Positions 1 through 7,740 are shown, numbered from the stretch's first letter. The stretch: 13,973 nucleotides of DNA from Jatrophihabitans sp. (GCA_025966255.1 JAOPVG010000110.1:1-13973); one strand, 5' to 3'. Numbers and translations are program-made. The notes: generated by a model from the sequence alone, not told the origin.

Positions 1-508
1 CGACGCATTTGACGACGGCTCCGACGGTCGTGGTCGGGTCGTCGTGAGCTGTGCCGAGCGTCGTCAGCAGGACCACGGTGAGGACCAAGTAGATGAGCAG
101 ATTCATCGTCGGGCCGCCGAGCATCACGATCAACTACTAGCCGGGGGTGAGCCGGTAGAACTCGCGGTCGCGATCGGCGGGATCGACCTCGGCCCGGCTG
201 ACCTGGCGGAAGTCCTCGACGGCGGTCGCCATGCGGCGGGGCCAGCGCGAGCGCTTGCCGTCGGCGCGCGGGGGCACCATGCCGATCATCCGGATGTAGC
301 CGCCGAGCGGGATCGCCTTGATGCCGTACTCGGTGTCGCCTCGTTTGCGGGACCAGAGCGTCGGGCCGAACCCGACCATGTACTGCGTGACCTTCACGCC
401 GAACTTCTTGGCCGGCACCATGTGGCCGATCTCGTGGAGCGCGATCGACAGCAGCAGGCCGCCGGCGAAGATGAGCACCCCGAGCGTGTACAGCAACCAG
501 GGCGGCAT
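1..508 (-). pseudogene. rip1: Site-2 intramembrane metalloprotease (Rip1/RseP, M50), interrupted by two TAG codons and cut by the window edge
   Basis: Members of this family are membrane zinc proteases that cut anti-sigma factors inside the membrane. The ATG at 508 follows a strong GAGGAGG ribosome site at 514-520. Residues 1-24 form a membrane segment ending in the zinc motif HEIGH (H25, E26, H29), followed by the family strings VGFGPTLWS and IPLGGYIRM. After 123 codons the frame meets TAG TAG (139-134). It then continues in the same frame for 44 codons to the edge with MLGGPTMNLL, a second membrane segment and a periplasmic-type stretch ending VVKCV. Homologues such as M. tuberculosis Rip1 have basic residues (KR) where the two TAGs lie, so AAG-to-TAG changes would explain it. 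The C-terminal PDZ and LDG motif lie outside the window. The start is 21 bases after the dxr stop, in the same frame. A broken gene is the simplest reading; an assembly error or readthrough is possible. The family identity is secure. Confidence 0.87.
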
Positions 509-529
509 GCGCGCCTCCTCTCGACCCCG

Positions 530-1747
530 CTAGTTGGACCGGTGTTGGCCGGACACTGCGGCCGTGGCCAGCGCGCGCGCGCGGTTCCGGGCCCAGTCCT
601 CCGCCTGTTCGACGTCCTCGACGGTACCTGGGTTTCCAACGTCCGGATGCCGATCCCTCAGCCATTCGTCGAGGACGTCCCCGACGGTATCGACAATCCG
701 GAGGAAAGCGATCGCACCGTCGTGAAACGCGGCGACGAGCTCCTCGTTGGCCGCATTGAAGACGGCGGGGGCACAACCCCCGGCCTCACCCGCCCGTCGA
801 GCCAGGTCCACGGCGGGGAACGCCGCGGCATCGAGCGGCTCGAACGTCCAGGATTGGGCGGCGCTCCAGTCGATCGGAGCCGCCGAACCGGGGACGCGAT
901 CAGGCCAGCCCAGCGCCAGGCCGATGGTGAGGCGCATGTCCGGCGGGGACGCCTGGGCGATGGTCGATCCGTCAGTGAATTCGACCATCGAGTGGATGAT
1001 CGACTGCGGGTGGACGACAACACCGATGCGGTCGTAGGGAACGTCGAAGAGCAGGTGGGCCTCGATCAGCTCGAGTCCCTTGTTGACCAGCGTGGCCGAG
1101 TTCGTAGTGATCAACTTGCCCATGTCCCAGGTGGGGTGGGCCAGCGCCTGCTCCGGGGTCACGTCGGCCAGCTCGTCACGGGTGCGGCCGCGGAACGGCC
1201 CACCGCTCGCGGTGAGCAGTAGGCGGCCGACCTCGGCCCGCGAGCCGGCCCGCAGACACTGGGCGATTGCCGAGTGCTCCGAGTCGACGGGCACGAGCTG
1301 GCCCGGACCCGCCAGCCGGGTGACGAGCGGTCCCCCGGCCACGAGCGACTCCTTGTTGGCCAGAGCAACCACCCGCCCGGCCTCGAGAGCGGCCAAGGTG
1401 GCGCGCAGACCCTGCGCGCCGGCGACCGCATTCAGGACGACGTCGCAGCCGAGGGCGGCGAGCTCGGTCGTGGCGGCGGGTCCGGCGTGGACCGTGGGCG
1501 CTGGTAGGTCCGAGGGCCATACCGCGTCGAGCCGCTTGGTGAGCTCGTCCACGACGTCCGGCCGGCCGACGCCGACCGCCCGCACGCGCAGGCGCGCGGC
1601 CTGGTCGGCCAGCAGCTCGATGTCCCGGCCGCCGGCCGCGACCGCAACGACCCGGAACCGGTCGGCGGCGTGATCGACGACGTCGATCGTCTGGGTGCCG
1701 ATCGAGCCCGTGGAGCCGAGCAGCACGACGTCTCGCCTTTGGCTCAT
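530..1747 (-). CDS. dxr: 1-deoxy-D-xylulose 5-phosphate reductoisomerase
   Basis: This cytosolic enzyme rearranges and reduces 1-deoxy-D-xylulose 5-phosphate to 2-C-methyl-D-erythritol 4-phosphate with NADPH, the committed step of the MEP isoprenoid pathway. The protein is 405 residues, a normal length. Visible signatures are the N-terminal nucleotide-binding GSTGSIG (residues 11-17), ANKESLV (130-136), the metal-binding VDSEH (D155, E157), the loop HPTWDMG (204-210), NKGLELIEA (N222, K223, E226) and NAANEE (331-336). The ATG at 1747 overlaps the TGA of the upstream DUF998 gene as ATGA, with no separate ribosome site, which suggests translational coupling. The site-2 protease gene follows after 21 bases; dxr-rip is a common actinobacterial order. 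Nothing in the sequence suggests loss of function. Confidence 0.97.
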   Translation of the reverse strand: MSQRRDVVLLGSTGSIGTQTIDVVDHAADRFRVVAVAAGGRDIELLADQAARLRVRAVGVGRPDVVDELTKRLDAVWPSDLPAPTVHAGPAATTELAALGCDVVLNAVAGAQGLRATLAALEAGRVVALANKESLVAGGPLVTRLAGPGQLVPVDSEHSAIAQCLRAGSRAEVGRLLLTASGGPFRGRTRDELADVTPEQALAHPTWDMGKLITTNSATLVNKGLELIEAHLLFDVPYDRIGVVVHPQSIIHSMVEFTDGSTIAQASPPDMRLTIGLALGWPDRVPGSAAPIDWSAAQSWTFEPLDAAAFPAVDLARRAGEAGGCAPAVFNAANEELVAAFHDGAIAFLRIVDTVGDVLDEWLRDRHPDVGNPGTVEDVEQAEDWARNRARALATAAVSGQHRSN

Positions 1748-2337
1748 GTCGTGATTGTTCCAGTGCGCCGGTAGCGCAGCGCGACCACGACCACGAACGG
1801 CCAGAACGCCTGCTCGAAGGTCAGCAGTCGTTCGGACAGTCCGAGCGGGCCACTGCGCTGTGTCGCGCCCACCCAGGCCAGCAGGCCGATCGACCCGACC
1901 GTGGCCAGAACTGCGGCGGTCGGCCGGATCGCGGCGGGGGCGCGGGCGTCCCGGGTAGCGGTCGTCGCCGGCCACACGGCGAGGAGCACGAACCCGATCG
2001 TGGCCAGCGCGATGTGCACCGCCGACGAGCCGTGCGGCGGCTGCGCGAAGACCGATACACCCAGCGTGGCCACGCCGCCCGCGGCGAGCACGACGCGGCC
2101 GGGCGGCCGTAGCGCCGCGAGCCCGCACGCCGTCACGATGTGCGCGGCGCCGAGCCCGGCCAGGCCCACCGTCATCACCCACCGATGCGCGGCGCCGTGC
2201 CGCGCGAGCGCGCTGATCGTCTCGTGAATGGGGTCGTAGCCGGGTGGTTGCCCGGCCGCACCGATCAGCCAGCCGCCGACCAGGAACACCATCGCCGCGA
2301 ACGACGACACGAGGGCCCAGAGCGGTGGGCGGCTCAC
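1744..2337 (-). CDS. DUF998 family membrane protein
   Basis: A 197-residue hydrophobic protein with about six predicted membrane segments. The first covers roughly residues 7-27; others lie near 52-75, 80-95, 107-122, 140-157 and 172-188. The layout and the stretch between the first two segments ([13 protein letters not shown]) fit the DUF998 family, whose function is unknown. The GTG start overlaps the TGA of the flavoenzyme gene upstream (GTGA), with AGGAG just before it, and its own TGA overlaps the dxr ATG. It is therefore wedged in a tightly coupled series, but nothing in the protein ties it to lactate or isoprenoid metabolism. A role in membrane transport or lipid modification cannot be judged from sequence alone. 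Confidence 0.8.
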   Translation of the reverse strand: MSRPPLWALVSSFAAMVFLVGGWLIGAAGQPPGYDPIHETISALARHGAAHRWVMTVGLAGLGAAHIVTACGLAALRPPGRVVLAAGGVATLGVSVFAQPPHGSSAVHIALATIGFVLLAVWPATTATRDARAPAAIRPTAAVLATVGSIGLLAWVGATQRSGPLGLSERLLTFEQAFWPFVVVVALRYRRTGTITT

Positions 2338-3500
2338 CGCTCCTGCAGGGACTCGCGGCCGACATGCGCGAGCGAGTGATGGCCGGAGAGCGCGAGAGTG
2401 AGGTCGATGTCGGCGAGCAGGCTGCGCAACACGTGCCGCACGCCGTCGTAGCCACCGAGTGCGAGTCCGTAGACCCAGGGCCGTCCGACGAGCACGGCCT
2501 TGGCCCCGAGTGCCACCGCCTTCAGCACGTCGGCGCCGGTGCGGATGCCGGAGTCGAACAGCACCTCGACCTGGTCACCGACCGCGTCGGCGATCCCGGG
2601 CAGGGCCTCGAGCGACCCGATGGCGCCGTCGACCTGCCGCCCGCCGTGGTTGGACACGACGATGCCGTTCATGCCGGCATCCACCGCCTTGCGTGCATCG
2701 TCGACGTGCTGGACGCCCTTGAGCAGGATCGGGCCGTCCCAGTGTTCGCGGATGAACGCGAGGTTTTCCCACGTGTGGTCGGCGCCGGTGAACATCGGCA
2801 GCCAGCGCAGCACGGCCGATTGCAGATCGTCCTCCGGCGCTTTCTCCAGGCCCGACTGGAACACCGGATCGCTGAAATAGGTGGCGAGTCCCTTGCCGGT
2901 GAGGAAGGGCAGGAAGGCGTGATCGAGGTCGTGCGGCCGCCAGCCGAGCAGCCACGTGTCGAGCGTGACGACGAGCGCGGAGAAGCCGGCGTTCTTGGCG
3001 CGGTCGAGGAAGCTGGCGCAGACGTCCTCGTCGTTGGGCCAATACAGCTGGAACCAGCGGGTGCCGTCGCCGTTGGCCTTCGCGACGTCCTCGAGCGCGT
3101 GCGAGGACAACGTCGACAGGATCATCGGCAGACCGAGTTCGGCGGCCGCGCGAGCCACGGCGAGCTCACCGTCGGGATGCATGATGCCCTGCACCCCGAT
3201 GGGTGCGGTGAGAACGGGCGCCGCCAGCTGGGCGCCGAACAGCGTCGTCGACGGGTCGCGTTTCGTGGCGCCGGTGAGCATCCGCGGCACCAGCCGCCAC
3301 CGGTCGAACGCCTCGCGGTTCGCCCGGGACGTGGCGCCGGAGCCGGCCGATCCTGCGGCGTACCAGTAGGGCTCGGGATCCATGCGCTCGCGCGCGACTT
3401 CCTCCAGCGCCGCGGTGTCGGTGGTGAAGGCCGGACGGACCCCGCCCATGCCCTGCAGGTAGATCTCGCTGGAATATGTGGAGAGTGGCGGCGTCGTCAT
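2334..3500 (-). CDS. FMN-dependent lactate 2-monooxygenase-like alpha-hydroxy acid oxidase
   Basis: Enzymes of this family oxidise L-2-hydroxy acids with FMN. Lactate 2-monooxygenase converts L-lactate with oxygen to acetate, CO2 and water. The protein has 388 residues, close to the 394 of the M. smegmatis enzyme. Its N-terminus (SEIYLQG) and the middle section ([15 protein letters not shown], then DPVFQSG) follow the monooxygenase subgroup rather than short lactate oxidases. Active-site features are Y47 in YAAGSAG, QLYWP (151-155), K261 in ILLKG, the base H285 and R288 in SNHGGRQ, and the FMN-phosphate site [10 protein letters not shown] (316-325) plus GRPWVYG (339-345). The substrate pocket loop reads YAAGSAGSG where the M. 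smegmatis enzyme has YVAGGSG, so the preferred acid may differ. AGGA lies about eight bases before the ATG. It lies 47 bases after the lysR stop and overlaps the DUF998 start. Confidence 0.9.
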   Translation of the reverse strand: MTTPPLSTYSSEIYLQGMGGVRPAFTTDTAALEEVARERMDPEPYWYAAGSAGSGATSRANREAFDRWRLVPRMLTGATKRDPSTTLFGAQLAAPVLTAPIGVQGIMHPDGELAVARAAAELGLPMILSTLSSHALEDVAKANGDGTRWFQLYWPNDEDVCASFLDRAKNAGFSALVVTLDTWLLGWRPHDLDHAFLPFLTGKGLATYFSDPVFQSGLEKAPEDDLQSAVLRWLPMFTGADHTWENLAFIREHWDGPILLKGVQHVDDARKAVDAGMNGIVVSNHGGRQVDGAIGSLEALPGIADAVGDQVEVLFDSGIRTGADVLKAVALGAKAVLVGRPWVYGLALGGYDGVRHVLRSLLADIDLTLALSGHHSLAHVGRESLQER

Positions 3501-3547
3501 GTCTGCATCCTGCCGGGCGGTGCGGACGGTGTCTCCCGCGACGTCGA

Positions 3548-4420
3548 TCAGCGCAAGTGAGCACCAGTCGCCGCGACGACGCGATCGACCAGCGCTGCGA
3601 ACCCGGCCGTGGCCGGATGGCGGAGCGAGCTGGGCCAGCCCAGATAGACCGCTACCGGAGCGGCGTCGGTGACCGGCACAAACGCGATGTCCGGATGTGA
3701 GTACTGCGCCGCGGTGGATTCAGTGGTGACCCCGATTGCCAGGCCACCGGCAATCTCGGTAAGCCATTCGTCGATGTTGTCGACCCGCAACGTCGAGCCC
3801 GGCCGGCGATCGGTCGGCCAGAGATCGAGCGTGGTCGTGCCTGTGGCTGTGATCAGCATGGTGCTGTCGGCGAGCTCGCTCAGCTGCACCGCGGCCCGGG
3901 TGGCCAGCGCGTGCGTGAGGGGTACAGCCGCCATCCGCGCTTCGGTGAAGATGCGACGGGTGACGACGCCCGGCTCGTCGAGCTCGCCGCGGATGACCGC
4001 GACGTCGACGGCGCCGCGGGTCAGGCCCGCGGCCCGTTCGTCGATGCGGTGCACCTCGAGCGGCACGTCCGGATGCTCGGTGCGCCAGCGCTGCAGCACC
4101 TCGCTCGTGTAGCGGCCAAGAGCCGACCAGGCGTAGCCGAGCCGCAGTGGCCGGGCCCGTCCGTGAGCGGCGTTGAGCACATCGTCGACAGCGGCGAGCG
4201 CGAGCACCGCCGCCTGGTAGCACTGGACGCCGGCGGCGGTGAGCGCCACCGACCGTGTCGTCCGCTCGACGAGGCGGGTGTCGACGATCTTCTCGAGGAC
4301 GCCGATCAGGCGCGACACCGCGGACTGGGTCACGCCCAGCCGGATCGCGGCGTCGGTGAACGTGCCCTCCTCGGTCAGGGCGACGAGAGCCCGGAGGTGA
4401 CGCAGCTCCAGCGCACTCAT
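3548..4420 (-). CDS. LysR-family transcriptional regulator
   Basis: A 290-residue DNA-binding regulator of normal family length. The winged helix-turn-helix occupies residues 1-60, with the typical pattern ELRHLRALVALTEEGTFTDAA followed by LGVTQSAVSRLI and ERTTRSVALTAAG. The rest is the two-lobed effector-binding domain (LRLGY at about 92-96, then the VDVAVIRG strand). It is transcribed divergently from an EamA/RhtA-type exporter with 70 bases between the starts, the usual arrangement when a LysR protein controls its neighbour. It also lies 47 bases upstream of the flavoenzyme gene on the same strand, so that gene may be a second target. A TATGCT -10 candidate ends eight bases before the ATG. 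The effector is unknown; an amino acid or hydroxy acid is only a guess from the neighbours. Confidence 0.93.
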   Translation of the reverse strand: MSALELRHLRALVALTEEGTFTDAAIRLGVTQSAVSRLIGVLEKIVDTRLVERTTRSVALTAAGVQCYQAAVLALAAVDDVLNAAHGRARPLRLGYAWSALGRYTSEVLQRWRTEHPDVPLEVHRIDERAAGLTRGAVDVAVIRGELDEPGVVTRRIFTEARMAAVPLTHALATRAAVQLSELADSTMLITATGTTTLDLWPTDRRPGSTLRVDNIDEWLTEIAGGLAIGVTTESTAAQYSHPDIAFVPVTDAAPVAVYLGWPSSLRHPATAGFAALVDRVVAATGAHLR

Positions 4421-4428
4421 GACTCAAC

Positions 4429-4434
4429 AGCATA
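4429..4434 (-). promoter_or_regulatory. Candidate lysR -10 element
   Basis: On the minus strand this reads TATGCT, matching TANNNT, and ends eight bases before the lysR ATG. The transcript would start at or within a base or two of the start codon. No convincing -35 hexamer is visible 16-19 bases upstream. Confidence 0.4.
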
Positions 4435-4456
4435 AATCAGGGCCGGGACGCATTTC

Positions 4457-4471
4457 CGCCGCGTCGCGGCG
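4457..4471. promoter_or_regulatory. Candidate operator between lysR and eamA
   Basis: A perfect inverted repeat of 7-base arms with one central base (CGCCGCG-T-CGCGGCG) lies between the two divergent start codons and just upstream of the eamA -10 candidate. A regulator bound here would sit over the spacer of the eamA promoter. It does not fit the T-N11-A LysR consensus closely, and GC-rich palindromes arise easily at this base composition. Confidence 0.3.
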
Positions 4472-4477
4472 CACCCC

Positions 4478-4483
4478 TACCGT
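4478..4483 (+). promoter_or_regulatory. Candidate eamA -10 element, leaderless start
   Basis: TACCGT matches the actinobacterial TANNNT -10 pattern. Exactly seven bases separate it from the ATG at 4491, so transcription would begin on the start codon. This spacing is the main reason for preferring 4491 over the in-frame ATG at 4419. Confidence 0.5.
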
Positions 4484-4490
4484 TCCACGA

Positions 4491-5399
4491 ATGAGCGACG
4501 CGTCCCCTGATCCACGGCGCGCGGTCCGGCACGGCACCGGGCTGAGCGTCGCGAGCATCGCGTCCGTCCAGTTCGGGGCCGCGGTGGCGGCCGAGCTGTT
4601 CCCGCGAGTCGGTCCACTCGGCACCGTCACCCTGCGGTTGCTCGGCGCCTCGCTCGTGCTGCTGGCGCTGACGCGACCGTGGCGCCGCGGTTGGACCCGG
4701 CGCGACCTCGCGGCCTCGGCGCTGTTCGGTGCTGTGTTCACCGGGATGAACGCCTCGCTCTACCTGGCCATCGATCGGCTGCCCCTGGCCACTGTGGTCA
4801 CGCTGGAATTCCTCGGACCGCTCGGCGTCGCCATCGCCACGGCGGCGACCTGGCGCACCCGCGTCTGGGCGGTGCCGGCCGCGGCGGGTGTGGTGCTGCT
4901 CGGTGGATCGCTGACCGGTCGTGACCTCCTCGGAGTGGTGTTCGCGCTACTTGCCGCGGCCTGCTGGGCGACGTACATCGTGCTCAGTGGCCGGATCGGA
5001 CGTACCGGTAGCGGCGTGGCCGGCCTGGCGCTCGCCAGCGTCTTCGGCACGATCGTGATGGTGCCGATCGGGGTGCTGACGGCGGGCGAAAGCCTGGTGC
5101 GGCCGAGCACGCTCATCATCGGGCTCGCGGTCGGCGTCCTCTCCAGCGCGATTCCGTACAGCCTCGACCTGCTGGCGCTGCGACGGATCCCGACCGCGGT
5201 GTTCGGCGTGCTGACGAGCCTCAATCCGGCGGTCGCCGCCCTGGCCGGACTGGTCGTGCTCGGACAGCACCTGGCCGGCCGTCAGTTCGGTGGCGTCGGG
5301 CTGGTGATGCTGGCCAGTGTGGGCGTGACGCTCAGCTCGGCCATCCGTCGCAATCCGCCGTCGTCCCTCCCGCTGGTTGTCGCCGCGGATGTGTCGTAG
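4491..5399 (+). CDS. EamA/DMT-family exporter (RhtA type)
   Basis: An inner-membrane carrier of 302 residues with about ten membrane segments arranged as two EamA repeats, close in length to E. coli RhtA (295). Family-like stretches are AELFPRVGPLGTVTLRLL (residues about 27-44), ATVVTLEFLGPLGVA in the first repeat, and SSAIPYSLDLLALRRIPTAVFGVL in the second. RhtA relatives export threonine, homoserine or similar amino acids; the actual substrate here is inferred only. An in-frame ATG at 4419 would add 24 polar residues and overlap the lysR start on the other strand. The ATG at 4491, seven bases after a TACCGT hexamer, is preferred. The divergent LysR gene probably regulates it. It ends 104 bases before the 5-oxoprolinase operon. 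Confidence 0.9.
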   Translation: MSDASPDPRRAVRHGTGLSVASIASVQFGAAVAAELFPRVGPLGTVTLRLLGASLVLLALTRPWRRGWTRRDLAASALFGAVFTGMNASLYLAIDRLPLATVVTLEFLGPLGVAIATAATWRTRVWAVPAAAGVVLLGGSLTGRDLLGVVFALLAAACWATYIVLSGRIGRTGSGVAGLALASVFGTIVMVPIGVLTAGESLVRPSTLIIGLAVGVLSSAIPYSLDLLALRRIPTAVFGVLTSLNPAVAALAGLVVLGQHLAGRQFGGVGLVMLASVGVTLSSAIRRNPPSSLPLVVAADVS

Positions 5400-5407
5400 C
5401 CGGCGCG

Positions 5408-5419
5408 GCATCCGGATGC
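5408..5419. repeat. 12-base perfect palindrome after eamA
   Basis: GCATCCGGATGC lies nine bases after the eamA stop codon. It has no T-run, so it is at best a weak part of a terminator, or a protein site. It could be chance. Confidence 0.25.
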
Positions 5420-5436
5420 GGCGAGTCCCGCCGAGT

Positions 5437-5478
5437 TGTCCGCCTGTCGCCGCGCTCCACCGTCGGCAGGGGCGGACA
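5437..5478. promoter_or_regulatory. Inverted repeat upstream of pxpA
   Basis: TGTCCGCC at 5437-5444 is matched by its reverse complement GGCGGACA at 5471-5478, with 26 bases between. It lies 14-55 bases upstream of the pxpA -10 candidate, where a regulator site would be expected. The evidence is only the symmetry and position. Confidence 0.28.
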
Positions 5479-5491
5479 GGCCGCGAGCCGA

Positions 5492-5497
5492 TACGGT
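5492..5497 (+). promoter_or_regulatory. Candidate pxpA -10 element, leaderless start
   Basis: TACGGT matches TANNNT and is followed six bases later by the GTG start of pxpA. No clear ribosome site precedes the GTG, which agrees with a leaderless transcript. No good -35 hexamer is visible. Confidence 0.45.
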
Positions 5498-5503
5498 GAC
5501 GAG

Positions 5504-6262
5504 GTGCTGATCGACCTCAATGCCGACCTCGGCGAGGGGTTCGGCGTGTGGCGACTCGGAGACGACGACGCCCTGCTCGACGTGATCACCAGCGCGAACG
5601 TCGCGTGCGGGTTCCACGCTGGCGACCCCGTCACGATGCGCCGGGTGTGCGCGGCCGCCGCCGATCGCGGCGTGGCGATCGGTGCGCAGGTCGGCTACCG
5701 CGACCTTGCCGGCTTCGGTCGCCGGCGGATGGACATCTCCCCGGACGAATTGAGCGCCGACGTCCTCTACCAACTGGGCGCGCTCGACGGCTGCGCCCGC
5801 GCGGCCGGCACGCACGTGCGCTACGTCAAGCCGCACGGCGCGCTCTACAACACCGCCGCTGACGAGCCGGGGCAGGCGAACGCAATCGCGTCGGCCATCG
5901 TCGCCTACGACCGCACGCTCCCGCTGCTCGGACTTCCCGGCTCGGCGCTCGCCGACGCGGCCCACGCGGCCGGCTTGTCGTTCGTGCCCGAGGCGTTCGC
6001 CGACCGCGCCTATCTGTCGAGCGGGCGGCTGGTGCCGCGCAGCGAACCCGGCGCCGTCGTCGAGGACCCGTATGAGGTCGTCGCCCGGGCGGCCGCCTTC
6101 GCGCTGCACCACCGGGTCACCACCGCGGACGGCGACATCCTGGCCGTCGAAGCTCGCTCGCTGTGCGTGCACGGCGACACCCCGGGCGCGGTGTACCTGG
6201 CGACCGAGATCCGCCGCACCCTGATCGACGCCGGCGTCACCCTTGCGCCCTTCGCGCAATGA
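5504..6262 (+). CDS. pxpA: 5-oxoprolinase subunit A (LamB/YcsF family)
   Basis: One of three subunits of the bacterial ATP-dependent 5-oxoprolinase, which opens 5-oxoproline (pyroglutamate) to glutamate and so removes a spontaneous damage product of glutamine and glutamate. The protein has 252 residues, the usual length. Diagnostic stretches are LNADLGEGFG (5-14), ANVACGFHAGDP (31-42), GAQVGYRDLAGFGRR (about 60-74) and the conserved YVKPHGALYN (about 107-116). The GTG start gives the canonical N-terminus and lies six bases after a -10-like hexamer. pxpB and pxpC follow on the same strand, completing the set. The exporter upstream could contribute amino-acid traffic, but that is only adjacency. 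Confidence 0.96.
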   Translation: MLIDLNADLGEGFGVWRLGDDDALLDVITSANVACGFHAGDPVTMRRVCAAAADRGVAIGAQVGYRDLAGFGRRRMDISPDELSADVLYQLGALDGCARAAGTHVRYVKPHGALYNTAADEPGQANAIASAIVAYDRTLPLLGLPGSALADAAHAAGLSFVPEAFADRAYLSSGRLVPRSEPGAVVEDPYEVVARAAAFALHHRVTTADGDILAVEARSLCVHGDTPGAVYLATEIRRTLIDAGVTLAPFAQ

Positions 6263-6296
6263 TCGGAACGATCCAGCGCCGAGCGACCCTGCGCCC

Positions 6297-6908
6297 ATGA
6301 CGTTGCGAGTGCTGCCCTACGGCGAGGATGCGGTGCTCGTTGAGCCCGCCGACCCCGGCCGGGTACTCGCCCTGGCCGCGGCAGCCCGGGATCTGCCCGG
6401 TGTGCGCGAAGTCGTCCCAGCGGCCCGCACCGTGCTCCTTGTCCTTGACGATGGGCAGAGCCCGGACGGCATCGGCGACGCCCTGTCCCACGCGGCGGCG
6501 GACCGCGGAGGCGAGCGTGAGATCCGCGGCGACGAGGTTGTCCTCGACGTCCACTACGACGGCGCCGATCTCGCCGACACGGCAGCCGAGGTCGGCCTGG
6601 ACGCGGACGGTCTGGTTCGGCGGCACTGCGCGGGTGGCTACGTCGTCGCGTTCTGCGGCTTCGCACCCGGATTCGCGTACCTGACCGGGCTCGCGGAGTC
6701 GCTCCACGTGCCGCGGCTGCCGCAGCCGCGGACTCGGGTGCCGGCCGGGTCGGTCGGCATCGCCGGCGAGTTCACGGGTGTGTATCCGCGTCCGTCCCCG
6801 GGCGGCTGGCGATTGCTCGGCCACACCGACGCCGCGCTGTGGGACCTCAACCGCATTCCCCCCGCGCTGCTCACACCGGGTACGCGCGTGCGGTTCCGTC
6901 CGGCGTGA
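6297..6908 (+). CDS. pxpB: 5-oxoprolinase subunit B (KipI family)
   Basis: A 203-residue protein of the KipI/PxpB family, which forms the ATP-using part of 5-oxoprolinase with PxpC. The clearest evidence is the C-terminal half: FCGFAPGFAYLTGL (119-132), VPRLPQPRTRVPAGSV (138-153), AGEFTGVYP (156-164) and SPGGWRLLGHT (167-177). The N-terminus (VLPYGEDAVLVE) is the standard beginning, so the ATG at 6297, 34 bases after the pxpA stop, is chosen over a TTG at 6243 that would overlap pxpA. The stop is four bases before the pxpC ATG, implying one transcript. In Bacillus, KipI also inhibits a sporulation kinase; the present context supports the enzyme role. Confidence 0.95.
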   Translation: MTLRVLPYGEDAVLVEPADPGRVLALAAAARDLPGVREVVPAARTVLLVLDDGQSPDGIGDALSHAAADRGGEREIRGDEVVLDVHYDGADLADTAAEVGLDADGLVRRHCAGGYVVAFCGFAPGFAYLTGLAESLHVPRLPQPRTRVPAGSVGIAGEFTGVYPRPSPGGWRLLGHTDAALWDLNRIPPALLTPGTRVRFRPA

Positions 6909-6912
6909 CCCG

Positions 6913-7740
6913 ATGATCGAGATCGTCGCGCCAGGCCCACTGGCCACGGTGCAGGACCTCGGCCGGTCCGGGTACGCCGCGCTCGGCGTGCCCCGGTCGG
7001 GCGCGTTCGATCGGGCCGCCCTGCGGCTGGCCAATCGGCTCGTGGGCAATGTCGAGACTGCCGCGGCGATCGAGGTGACCCTCGGCGGGCTGGTCGTGCG
7101 ATTGGCCGATGCCGCGACCGTCGCGATGACCGGCGCGCTCTGCCGGGGCAACCTCGACTGGGGCGCCGCGGTCAGCGTCCCGGCGGGAACGACGCTGCGA
7201 CTCGACCCGCCCGCGGCCGGCGTGCGTAGCTACCTCGCCGTACGGGGCGGGATCGACGTCGACGCGGTGCTCGGCTCGCGCAGCACGGACACCCTGAGTG
7301 GGCTCGGACCGTCCGCGCTGCGAGCGGGCGATGTGCTGCCCGTCGGCCGAGCGGAGGGCGAGGTCAGTGGGACGACCGTCGGGCCGAACGCGACGCCCAC
7401 GGCGCTGAGCGTCCGGTTCGGACCGCGGGACGATTGGTTCACCCCAGCTGCGCAGAGCCGGCTCGTCGGCGCTGAGTGGGTGGTGCGGTCGGACTCCGAT
7501 CGCGTCGGGATCCGGCTGGACGGCCCCCCGCTCGAGCGCAGCCGGACCGACGAACTGCCCAGCGAGGCGGTGCTACCAGGCGCGGTGCAGGTGCCCACCG
7601 ACGGGCGGCCCATCGTGTTCGGTCCGGACGCGCCGGTGACCGGCGGTTACCCGGTGATCGCCGTGCTGACCGATGTGGACCATGCGGCCCAGTTACGACC
7701 GGGCGATGTCGTTCGATTCAGCCGACGAACGGGTGCATGA
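6913..7740 (+). CDS. pxpC: 5-oxoprolinase subunit C (KipA/biotin-dependent carboxylase-like)
   Basis: A 275-residue PxpC subunit, slightly short for the family. It begins with the typical IVAPGPLATVQDLGRSGY (residues 4-21) and GVPRSGAFDRAALRLANRLVG, with SYLAVRGGIDV in the middle, VRFGPRDDWFT further on, and a C-terminal GPDAPVTGGYPVIAVLT plus RPGDVVRF. The ATG at 6913, four bases after the pxpB stop, is preferred over an in-frame GTG at 6778 inside pxpB. Little ribosome site is visible, so translation is probably coupled to pxpB. Its last 23 bases overlap the end of the convergent phosphate transporter gene. The family was named after urea carboxylase-like proteins, but the linked A and B subunits make 5-oxoprolinase the best call. 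Confidence 0.95.
   Translation: MIEIVAPGPLATVQDLGRSGYAALGVPRSGAFDRAALRLANRLVGNVETAAAIEVTLGGLVVRLADAATVAMTGALCRGNLDWGAAVSVPAGTTLRLDPPAAGVRSYLAVRGGIDVDAVLGSRSTDTLSGLGPSALRAGDVLPVGRAEGEVSGTTVGPNATPTALSVRFGPRDDWFTPAAQSRLVGAEWVVRSDSDRVGIRLDGPPLERSRTDELPSEAVLPGAVQVPTDGRPIVFGPDAPVTGGYPVIAVLTDVDHAAQLRPGDVVRFSRRTGA

Noticed and set aside
44..1222. A 392-codon open frame on the plus strand opposite rip and dxr
   Set aside because: It is antisense to dxr, whose motifs are complete, and its composition is typical of a shadow frame.
1748..2455. Extension of dxr upstream to a 641-residue protein
   Set aside because: The added part is arginine-rich shadow sequence of DUF998 and the flavoenzyme; the true DXR begins with the nucleotide-binding strand just after the ATG at 1747.
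2244..3560. A 438-codon open frame on the plus strand opposite the flavoenzyme and DUF998 gene
   Set aside because: It is a high-GC shadow of two well-supported genes with no domain pattern of its own.
4419..4490. A longer exporter start at the ATG at 4419
   Set aside because: It would add 24 polar residues before the first membrane segment, overlap the lysR start codon and leave no room for the divergent promoters.
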